In this document: positions 1 to 5,586 of the stretch, in pieces
Layout: every line of letters begins with the position of its first letter
Position numbering within the stretch: the first letter of the stretch is position 1
Assembly: GCA_021789795.1 (NCBI GenBank)
Contig: JAJYJA010000141.1
Coordinates: 1-6,321, forward strand
Length of the DNA stretch: 6,321 nt
DNA from: Deltaproteobacteria bacterium
GTDB taxonomy: Bacteria; Desulfobacterota; Desulfobulbia; Desulfobulbales; VMSU01
Reading direction: 5' to 3'
Notes under the pieces: generated by a model
Seen by the model: the letters and a program-made list of their open reading frames with translations, nothing else
Told to the model about the DNA's origin: nothing
Databases searched by the model: none
Program-made: the position numbers and the translations under genes

Positions 1-95
1 CTTGGTTTTGTTTTGCTGGATACAAAACTATACCATGGAGTGCCATGAAGCTCAATTATTTCAATGTGTTATTGTAAAATTTACTGCTAACAGCT

Positions 96-127
96 GCCTC
101 TTTCATTTTGCAAGAGGCTCATTTGTT
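96..127 (+). terminator. possible intrinsic terminator hairpin
   Basis: GCCTCTT (96-102) and AAGAGGC (112-118) form a perfect 7-bp stem around a 9-base loop, followed on the plus strand by a T-rich but not uniform tail (TCATTTGTT). It lies about 20 bases after a stop codon at 75-77 of a frame open from the left edge, which would suit the end of an upstream plus-strand gene. The tail is weak, so this could be a non-functional inverted repeat. Confidence 0.3.
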
Positions 128-272
128 AAATTATAACTATTTGTACTGTCGTTGTCATTACTTTTTGTAAGTGACGAACTCGCATGCCATTCCGTTCTCA
201 TAATCGGGCGCTCAAGGTAGGGACGGATTCCACCCTTCTAACTTATTTAATGCCATGACCTCAATTCACTCC

Positions 273-295
273 TCACCTCACCATCACCTATCACC
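273..295. repeat. short TCACC repeat run next to the fic stop codon
   Basis: TCACC occurs four times in 23 bases (273, 278, 284 and 291), read as GGTGA on the minus strand, immediately downstream of the fic stop codon. Spacing is irregular at 5-7 bases. It resembles a simple-sequence remnant more than a defined binding array; no function is implied. Confidence 0.4.
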
Positions 296-299
296 CCCT

Positions 300-1700
300 T
301 TAGCCTTCCCCCTTGATCTCCTTTTGCCATGCCGAAAATTCCGAGGGACGAATGCCAAACCGTATTACATTCCCCTCGTGCAGACCTGCAAATTCTTCCA
401 GAACAAGTTTCGCAAATTTTTCCTGATCCGCAGCCGGTATTCTCGATGAGATAATGGCCATGATTGCTTTCTGGTCGGGTGATTGCCGCTCAAGAATAAT
501 CGCCTTTACTGCCTCGCTTAGTGTCTGGCGGTAGCGTAAACGGAAGGTGTCTGGCGGCACCAGTTCGCGGCGCACAGCCAGATACTGCTGACAGGAACGT
601 TCATAGGACCAGGCGAAGAGATCGCGCAGCAGTTCGATCCGATTCAGTTCATACACCCCCAGCATGGCATCGATATAGACACGTTCCGGGACGTCGATAA
701 ACGAAAGCGGGCAGAGATTGTGCCGAATCAGAGGGATGTTAGCGGCAAGCCGTGAGACACGCTTGTTCACATCCTCGAACGGCTGTAGGTAGGGAAGATG
801 GACCATCACGAAAAAAGATTGTTCAAAGGGATCGCGTATCTCCTGGGCCATGGAGAGGATAATCCTGAACAGTTCATCAATCCTTTGCGGCATGGCGATC
901 GGCATGTAGACACTCCCCCCAATCTCCACCGGCCGGTTACGAATCCGGCCGCAGGCGCGCCGGTCCGCTAAAAGACCATCGGAGAGAAGCGCATGCAGAC
1001 TGAAAATGGTGTAGGGGGTGAAATCAACAAGGTCATTCTCGTTTACCAGCAGTTCTATGGCCGCCTTGTGGTTAAGGATCATCTGAGTCTCCAGGGCGTC
1101 CTTTCCTTCCGCAGCCTGGCCAAACTCAATCAGGCGCTCGGTGTCGAGCCGACTGTAGGTATTTCCTTCCAGTCGTGAAGAGGCCCACGACAGGTCGATC
1201 AGCAGCCGGTTCATGATATTGTGGGCAAATGTACCTGCTGGAAATGCGCCATCGGCTGGTGTGCCGAGGACGTGAAGCTGCTTCCTCAGTTCCTCTGGCA
1301 GATATGAGGTCTCGTTAGGATAGTATGCTTCCAGGAAGCCCTGATTGTAGCCAATGGGGGTTCTCAGTTGTCGGGGCAGACGGATGTGTTCCCTGATCTC
1401 TTTCCCCTCGGTTGAAATTGGGATATACCCATCTCCGCCAGTTTCTGCCAAAAAAGCCGAGATGCCTGCCTTGACATTTTCAGTTCCCGGTGCCGACCGG
1501 TACCGCACACCCCGTTGCTTTCCCTCCCTGCTGAGCCTGCCTTCCGCGACGAATTGGGCAAGACGACGCTGAAGGCTTCGTCGGCTGATAGCGTCGTCTT
1601 CAACACTTGCGTGAAGGGCGTCCATGCCAATCCCGTCTGCGTGGCGTTTTATCTCCTCAAGGATGCGACGATCTATCTCAGTAGCTATTTTTTTCGGCAT
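300..1700 (-). CDS. Fic-family protein with N-terminal winged helix and degenerate Fic motif
   Basis: The product is 466 residues from the ATG at 1700. That start is preferred over a TTG five codons upstream because GAGGGA at 1713-1708 sits 7 bases before it. Residues ~8-70 look like a winged-helix DNA-binding domain. Residues ~165-320 form the Fic core. SSRLEGN at 174-180 fits the inhibitory motif (S/T)xxxE(G/N), placing it with Fic proteins that carry an N-terminal inhibitory helix. IGGSVYMPIAMP around 260-271 fits the substrate-binding flap. QPFEDVNKRVSR at 306-317 occupies the active-site motif, normally HPFx(D/E)GNGRxxR. The catalytic His is Gln, and both glycines of GNG are changed, while Phe, Asp, Asn and the Args remain. 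Fic enzymes normally transfer AMP or another phosphate-containing group to protein hydroxyls; this one may be inactive, altered in activity, or mainly a regulator. I recall similar QPFEDVNKR versions in other HTH-Fic proteins, which would make this a subfamily trait rather than decay. It is transcribed away from the transfer operon. Confidence 0.88.
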   Translation of the reverse strand: MPKKIATEIDRRILEEIKRHADGIGMDALHASVEDDAISRRSLQRRLAQFVAEGRLSREGKQRGVRYRSAPGTENVKAGISAFLAETGGDGYIPISTEGKEIREHIRLPRQLRTPIGYNQGFLEAYYPNETSYLPEELRKQLHVLGTPADGAFPAGTFAHNIMNRLLIDLSWASSRLEGNTYSRLDTERLIEFGQAAEGKDALETQMILNHKAAIELLVNENDLVDFTPYTIFSLHALLSDGLLADRRACGRIRNRPVEIGGSVYMPIAMPQRIDELFRIILSMAQEIRDPFEQSFFVMVHLPYLQPFEDVNKRVSRLAANIPLIRHNLCPLSFIDVPERVYIDAMLGVYELNRIELLRDLFAWSYERSCQQYLAVRRELVPPDTFRLRYRQTLSEAVKAIILERQSPDQKAIMAIISSRIPAADQEKFAKLVLEEFAGLHEGNVIRFGIRPSEFSAWQKEIKGEG

Positions 1701-1745
1701 GAACTTTTCCCTCAATATCCGTGGGTTATTTCTGGTGGCACATTT

Positions 1746-1773
1746 ATAGTACTCTATTGGCGCAATATGTCAA
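1746..1773 (-). promoter_or_regulatory. fic promoter
   Basis: Read on the minus strand, a perfect -35 TTGACA (1773-1768) is followed after 16 bases by TACTAT (1751-1746), a 4/6 match to the -10 consensus. TATAAA at 1748-1743 is an alternative, but with a long 19-base spacer. Transcription would start near 1739 and leave a leader of about 38 bases before the fic ATG. The -35 box lies entirely between the arms of the inverted repeat at 1754-1787, and one arm fills most of the -35/-10 spacer. Confidence 0.65.
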
Positions 1774-1796
1774 TTATGCGCCAATAGAATGGCGCA
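1754..1796. promoter_or_regulatory. operator-like inverted repeat with a third half-site
   Basis: CTATTGGCGCA (1754-1764) and TGCGCCAATAG (1777-1787) form a perfect 11-bp inverted repeat with a 12-base spacer. The centre-to-centre distance of 23 bases is about two helical turns, so a dimer could bind both arms from one face. A third copy of the core, TGGCGCA, lies at 1790-1796. The repeat straddles the fic -35 box, a position suited to repression. The simplest candidate ligand is the winged-helix domain of the fic product itself, giving autoregulation; this is inferred from position only. Confidence 0.6.
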
Positions 1797-1802
1797 TTTT
1801 TT
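1776..1802 (+). terminator. intrinsic terminator-like hairpin facing the transfer operon
   Basis: On the plus strand, ATGCGCCA (1776-1783) pairs with TGGCGCAT (1790-1797) around the 6-base loop ATAGAA, and the T-run 1797-1802 follows. That is a textbook intrinsic terminator shape. It would stop plus-strand transcripts that come through, and antisense to, fic before they enter the operon at 1977. The same bases make up two of the three operator-like half-sites, so the hairpin may be a by-product of operator symmetry. Confidence 0.5.
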
Positions 1803-1976
1803 GTGGAGTCAAGTGCCGCTGGCTACGACCTCTGCCTGGATAATTTAGCCAAGAGCGATTTCCAATATGGTCAATCCCTTGATGGATTGGCAGGCACAGG
1901 TCATCCCCCCAGAAAATAGAGTATAGACCGACACCATGACGGTGTCGGCGCAATTTAAGGGGATGGAACTCGCCCA
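1803..1976 (+). promoter_or_regulatory. leader region of the transfer operon
   Basis: This is non-coding sequence between the terminator-like hairpin and the first operon gene. GATAAT at 1839-1844 is a 5/6 match to a -10 box but has no good -35 partner, so any promoter here would be weak or activator-dependent. Two inverted repeats follow: CAATCC/GGATTG at 1872-1889 and a strong 8-bp hairpin at 1928-1948. GGCGCAAT at 1947-1954 repeats the operator-like half-site found upstream of fic. AAGGGGA at 1957-1963 is the only clear ribosome-binding sequence, though 13 bases from the ATG is a long spacing. Confidence 0.4.
1928..1948 (+). other. 8-bp hairpin in the operon leader
   Basis: CCGACACC (1928-1935) and GGTGTCGG (1941-1948) pair perfectly around the 5-base loop ATGAC. 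No T-run follows (CGCAATTTAAGG), so this is not an intrinsic terminator. It ends 9 bases before the probable ribosome-binding sequence of the next gene. It could act as an RNA structure affecting initiation, a protein-binding site, or a dyad of a transfer origin; the sequence does not decide. Confidence 0.5.
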
Positions 1977-2717
1977 ATGCAACAAATCATAGCTTCACTT
2001 GCCAACAAGCACGGCCTCACCAGGGCCGAGATCATGGCGGAGATCGAGGACGTCTTCGCCGCCCAGCTCTCAGAGTGGTATCGCCTGCCGGTGATGGCCT
2101 TCTTTCGCGATGATCTGCGCCTGGAGGCCGTGGTCTACAACAACTCGGGCGGGGTGATTATGCAACGCCTTGTCGATCTGTCTGAGATAAGGGGCAGGGG
2201 CACGCTCAGACGGCAGCTCATGACGAACCTGGCCAAGGCGGTGGTGATAAAGCAGGCCGTCCGCTACAAGTGCTTTGAACGGGAGCTGTTGTGGGGGAAG
2301 GTCACCGCCTGCGATCCCGAGCAGGCGCTCTACATCGAGACCGAAATCATTCCCGGCGAACGGGTGACTGCCATCTGTCCCGTAAACCGGGTCGGGATGC
2401 ACGAGCGGCATGCGGGCGGTTTTGTCATCGGCAGCAAGCGGGCCTTTCATCTGCGCCGGGTGGAATTGGTGCTGCTGCATGACACGCCCCGGCTCAAGGT
2501 CGTGGTGGACAGGGTTTCCAAGACCCTGGTCGAGAACCTACTCAGGAATCAGCTCGGGCCTGACGGGGATACAGTCAAGCTCAGCTGCGTCAAACGTTAT
2601 GTGGGTCACAAGAGCCTGGTGCTGGCCACGAAACACCTGCCCAAGGCAGCCATCCTCGCCGTGGACCGGGAGTTGAAAGAACGCCTGCAAGTCCAGGTCG
2701 TCGCTTCCCTGCCGTGA
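1977..2717 (+). CDS. NusA-like protein (N-terminal domain, S1, KH-like)
   Basis: No gene name is recognised, but the 246 residues follow the layout of the first half of NusA. Residues ~1-100 match the start of the NusA N-terminal domain: a helix, GLTRAEIMAEIEDVF (13-27), then a strand-rich part. Residues ~101-180 look like an S1 RNA-binding fold, beginning WGKVTACD and containing the GERVTAICPV and FVIGSKRAFHLRRVEL strands. From ~178, DRVSKTLVENLLRNQL resembles the NusA segment LSRT...LF..EVPEI, followed by KRYVGHKSLVLA in place of REPGxRxKIAV. The KH-like end (AAILAVDRELKERLQVQVV) keeps the EL..E..V helix-strand pattern but lacks the GxxG loop, and there is no KH2. NusA binds RNA polymerase and nascent RNA to modulate pausing and termination. 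A role in transcription or RNA handling of the transfer operon is inferred. This start is chosen because residues 1-27 align with the NusA start. It is the first gene of the operon and overlaps the next by 4 bases. Confidence 0.6.
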   Translation: MQQIIASLANKHGLTRAEIMAEIEDVFAAQLSEWYRLPVMAFFRDDLRLEAVVYNNSGGVIMQRLVDLSEIRGRGTLRRQLMTNLAKAVVIKQAVRYKCFERELLWGKVTACDPEQALYIETEIIPGERVTAICPVNRVGMHERHAGGFVIGSKRAFHLRRVELVLLHDTPRLKVVVDRVSKTLVENLLRNQLGPDGDTVKLSCVKRYVGHKSLVLATKHLPKAAILAVDRELKERLQVQVVASLP

Positions 2718-4096
2718 CCATGCTAGGCAAAGGCAGAAAGCAGCAAGAGCCCTGGACCCACATCGGCACCGGCGTCCATCTCGATCACCCGAACACCATC
2801 CTGGAGCTTGGCTTTCCCGACAGCTACCGCAAGGGGCATTTCTGGTGCTTCGGCACCACCCGGGTCGGCAAGACCAGGGTCATGGAGCACATCATCGAGC
2901 AGGACATCAGGAAGGGTTATTCCGTGGTGGCCATCGACCCCAAGGGTGACATCGAGCTGTTCTCGAAGATCACCCAGCTCGCCATCGACACCGGCCGCCA
3001 GCACGACCTGATGCTCATCACCCCCATCTTCCCGCAGTACAGCGCCATCCTCGATCCGCTCTCGTCCTACTACATGCCGGAAGAGCTGGTGGCCCACATC
3101 ACCGCCGGGGTGGCGGTGGGCCGGGAACCGTACTTCTTCGGCGTCGCCTACGAGGTGAGCCTGGTCGTGGTTCAAGCCCTGATCCTGCTGGCCGAGATCG
3201 CCGGCACGCCGCCATCGTTTAATCTCAACGACATCAAGAACCACATCAGCCACCAGGACCTGGAGAAGCTGAAGGAAAAGATCGACTACATCGACACCCC
3301 GGAGGCGGAGCAGCTCGCTAGGGACATGCAGAAGATCCTCTCTACGCCTGCGGATTATTACTCCAAGGTGGCAAGCTCGCTGCGGGTGGCGCTCACCGAA
3401 CTGACCTCCGGCAACGTCGGCAAGATTATCGGCAAGGCGGACGAGAACCGCTTCATCAAGCGCCTGGAGGAGGGCAAGGGTATCATCATGGTGGTGCAGC
3501 TAGGCTCGCTCCTCACCAAGCGGGCCGCCTATACGGCCGGCAAGGTCATCATCTCCATGATCCAGGCCTTTGTCGGCCGGGTCTACTCCAGCGGCAGAAA
3601 CGTCACCCCGCCCCTGGTACTGCATATCGACGAGGCCCAGTCGGTGCTCTATCAAGGCATCGAAGACCTGTTCGCCAAGGCCGGCGGGGCCGGGGTCTTC
3701 ATCCACGGCTATTGCCAGTCCATCAGCCAGTTGTACGCCGAGGTCAACGAAGACCGGGCCAACACCATCCTCGACAACTGCAACACCAAGCTCTTCATGC
3801 GGGTGCCGGACGCCAACACGGCAAGCTACGTCTCCGAGCATCTCGGCGAGGAACGGCGCTTCTCGCCCATCATCTCCCTGGGTGGCGGGCTGTCGATCCG
3901 AGAGACCGAGGAGGTGCGGATCAAGCATACCGAGGTGCTGAACATGGCGCCCCGCGAACTGTTCCTGAACACCTACTCCGGCACCTACAAGGGCAAGACC
4001 GCCACCGTGGAGCCGGGATCGCTCCGGGTCGCCTTCCCTGATCTGGCCAAAGAGACCAAGGGCCGGGCGATGAATCAGGATGCCGACAGCCGGTGA
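2714..4096 (+). CDS. traD: TraD-type conjugative coupling protein (T4CP ATPase), no membrane anchor
   Basis: The product is a 460-residue VirD4/TraD-family ATPase. It would couple the relaxase-DNA complex to the type IV secretion channel and power DNA transfer at the inner membrane. The Walker A motif is GTTRVGKT at 47-54, continuing into residues (QDIRKG, DPKGDIEL) that I know from TraD of SXT/TOL- and PFGI-1-type elements. The Walker B motif is LVLHIDE at 301-307, and a sensor-like Gln lies in YCQSISQL (333-340). An all-alpha-like insert lies at ~165-250, as in other coupling proteins. The usual two N-terminal transmembrane helices are absent: Walker A begins at residue 47 after a short polar N-terminus. 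The start could be GTG at 2714, giving a GTGA overlap with the previous stop, or ATG at 2720, giving 458 residues. Neither has a good ribosome binding site, so translation is probably coupled. The symbol traD is given by family; a TraG/VirD4-like name would fit equally well. Confidence 0.88.
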   Translation: MTMLGKGRKQQEPWTHIGTGVHLDHPNTILELGFPDSYRKGHFWCFGTTRVGKTRVMEHIIEQDIRKGYSVVAIDPKGDIELFSKITQLAIDTGRQHDLMLITPIFPQYSAILDPLSSYYMPEELVAHITAGVAVGREPYFFGVAYEVSLVVVQALILLAEIAGTPPSFNLNDIKNHISHQDLEKLKEKIDYIDTPEAEQLARDMQKILSTPADYYSKVASSLRVALTELTSGNVGKIIGKADENRFIKRLEEGKGIIMVVQLGSLLTKRAAYTAGKVIISMIQAFVGRVYSSGRNVTPPLVLHIDEAQSVLYQGIEDLFAKAGGAGVFIHGYCQSISQLYAEVNEDRANTILDNCNTKLFMRVPDANTASYVSEHLGEERRFSPIISLGGGLSIRETEEVRIKHTEVLNMAPRELFLNTYSGTYKGKTATVEPGSLRVAFPDLAKETKGRAMNQDADSR

Positions 4097-5580
4097 TGGC
4101 GCTTGGGCTTGACGAATTGCTGGCGGCGGCACCGTGGGGCTGGATACTGATCGGTTTGGCCATGGGGCTGGTCTTGGTGGCGGCCCTGATGCTTGCAGGG
4201 AAAAAGGCTCCGCCGCCAGTAGTGGTGAAGGAGATCCAGCTGAGTGACCTTTCGGCGCTCTGGACCAAGGACGGTAATGTCAAGACGATCCATATTTCAA
4301 AGCTGTCGCCCTTGTGGCGGGATGAACGGATCATCGCCAAGGAAAAGGAGGTGCCACTGCCCATTCATCCAAGGGCCGCGGCCTTTCGGGATAAGCTTCA
4401 GCACTGGGCCTGGTTCGGGAAATTCCCCCAACAACGGGCGGTGTGCATCCAGCTTTTGGCCCTGCTTGACCGGGAGGGCCATTGTCCGTCCGTGGTCAAC
4501 TTGCCGCGCGATGTCGAGGGGAGTTGGGATGAGAACACCTTTCGGATTCTGGCCAAGACCACGCTGCTCGACCATTCGCTGAACGTAGCCGAGCAGGTGG
4601 TGCGGCTGCTTTCGGAGAGCAAGGCCTGGCATGTCATTCCCGACACCATGATCGCCGCCCTGGCCCACGACTTGGGCAAACTCGCATCCCTGCGGGGGTA
4701 TCTCTATTCCCTGGGGGAACATCCCCTGACGGCGGAGCGCCCCTTGGCCGGGATGCCGGAGTTCAACGCCCTGCCGAAGAAAAATGAGATCCTGCGGGCG
4801 ATCAGGCTCCACCACAAGATGCCAGACGGCCTCCTGGGCAAGACCTTGAAGAAGGCGGATCAACTGGCCCGGCAGCAGGAACTTGAGGCGGTGGTGATAG
4901 CGGAGAGCACTCGAAAGGCAAGCGAGACCTTGCCGCCGGCATCGGCTGGAGAGGAGGAACCCTCAGTTCCCGATCCGTTCCCTAAGCCGCTGCCTTTACC
5001 TATATCGGCGATCCATGGCGGACCTGCCGCCGCCTGGCAAGCGCAGGCCGACATCTACGGTGAGACCGGGGAGGGCAGTCAGACGGCCACTCCCGACGAG
5101 GCACCCAGGCTCATGGATATATCCGCCTGGTTCGATGCCGCGCAGTTCCTGGAGGGGCTTAAAACTTACATCAACAAGATGTATGGCCGCCGTTTCCTGG
5201 CCTTCTCCATGGCGGACGGGGTAGTCTACTTTCAGGTCAAGGCGCTGGAGGAGGTGGCGAGAAGGCAGGCGGAACGGGCCGGTTGTATGGAGATCGCCAC
5301 CATGGCCCAAAGGGATCTGACCATGCGCCAGGTGCTGTTCACCATCGTCCACCACCTGCGGGTGGAGCACGAGGTCATCGCCAGGGGGCTGATCAAGGAT
5401 ACTTTCTTTGGCGGCTACTTCAGAGTGACCAGAAAGATCGGCAAACCCATCAAGGGCTACTACACCCCGTTCCACGCCGAGGTCTTCGGCTCCATCGCCG
5501 AGATGGAACAGGCCAAGCCCGCCATGCTGCGGGACATCCAGAAGGTCAGCCCCTATCTCGACAATAACGACACGGAGTAG
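4096..5580 (+). CDS. membrane-anchored HD-domain protein, possible divergent MobH/TraI_2-like relaxase
   Basis: Read from ATG 4096 (overlapping the previous stop as TGATG; GTG 4093 adds one residue) this is 494 residues. Residues ~14-35 form one hydrophobic segment followed by KK, so most of the protein should lie in the cytoplasm. Residues ~145-260 carry a complete HD metal-binding set: His160 in LLDHSLNVAEQV, His191-Asp192 in ALAHDLGK, His209, His239-His240 in RLHHKMP and Asp255 in KKADQLA. The pattern allows one or two metals. A proline- and acid-rich linker (~270-335) leads to a C-terminal domain (~338-494) of mixed helices and strands. HD domains are phosphohydrolases or nucleases. MobH relaxases of SXT and R27 combine an HD-like TraI_2 domain with a winged C-terminal domain and sit next to traD. 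LLDHSLNVA resembles their GLLxHxLEVA motif, but the His cluster and Gly-Gly I expect just before it are missing (FRILAKTT). A relaxase role is therefore a hypothesis; an accessory phosphohydrolase of the transfer machine is the alternative. Confidence 0.7.
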   Translation: MALGLDELLAAAPWGWILIGLAMGLVLVAALMLAGKKAPPPVVVKEIQLSDLSALWTKDGNVKTIHISKLSPLWRDERIIAKEKEVPLPIHPRAAAFRDKLQHWAWFGKFPQQRAVCIQLLALLDREGHCPSVVNLPRDVEGSWDENTFRILAKTTLLDHSLNVAEQVVRLLSESKAWHVIPDTMIAALAHDLGKLASLRGYLYSLGEHPLTAERPLAGMPEFNALPKKNEILRAIRLHHKMPDGLLGKTLKKADQLARQQELEAVVIAESTRKASETLPPASAGEEEPSVPDPFPKPLPLPISAIHGGPAAAWQAQADIYGETGEGSQTATPDEAPRLMDISAWFDAAQFLEGLKTYINKMYGRRFLAFSMADGVVYFQVKALEEVARRQAERAGCMEIATMAQRDLTMRQVLFTIVHHLRVEHEVIARGLIKDTFFGGYFRVTRKIGKPIKGYYTPFHAEVFGSIAEMEQAKPAMLRDIQKVSPYLDNNDTE

Positions 5581-5586
5581 CGCTCA

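Larger units (their letters stand above)
1..299. other. AT-rich stretch without a supported gene
   Basis: This stretch is clearly richer in A and T than the rest of the window. Three short reading frames enter from the left edge and stop at about 48, 77 and 136, so the 3' end of an upstream plus-strand gene could lie here, but none of the peptides is recognisable. The visible structures are a 7-bp hairpin at 96-118, a weaker bulged hairpin at 154-175 (GTCATTAC, five T, GTAAGTGAC) and a TCACC-rich run at 273-295. I see no tRNA or other RNA gene. The change in composition before the fic stop codon may mark an edge of an accessory segment, but no att site or integrase is visible. Confidence 0.5.

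Noticed and set aside
2..136. Reading frames open from the left edge, ending at about 48, 77 and 136
   Set aside because: Three frames are open for only 15-44 codons, none gives a recognisable peptide, and without upstream sequence the true frame cannot be chosen.
154..175. Bulged hairpin GTCATTAC / GTAAGTGAC considered as the fic terminator
   Set aside because: No T-run follows it on the minus strand, and it lies about 125 bases past the stop codon with an unpaired base in the stem.
255..449. Plus-strand open frame of 64 codons
   Set aside because: It starts in the TCACC repeat run and mostly lies antisense to the end of fic; no supporting ribosome binding site or domain.
1872..1900. Possible c-di-GMP (GEMM-type) riboswitch because of the hairpin and GCACAGG-like bases
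   Set aside because: The conserved GGCAAACC-type core and the second conserved helix are not present.
1888..1905. Possible sigma-54 promoter (TGGCA) before the operon
   Set aside because: The matching -12 GC element at the required spacing is absent.
1774..1977. Minus-strand open frame of 67 codons in the intergenic region
   Set aside because: It runs over the operator, terminator-like hairpin and leader, has no recognisable domain, and its amino-acid composition looks like translated non-coding DNA.
2723..3253. Long minus-strand open frame opposite traD (and similar ones at 3500-4132, 4297-4863 and 5584-6279)
   Set aside because: These are mirror frames of GC-rich coding sequence; the opposite strand carries clear conserved motifs (Walker A/B, HD) or a consistent membrane-protein pattern.
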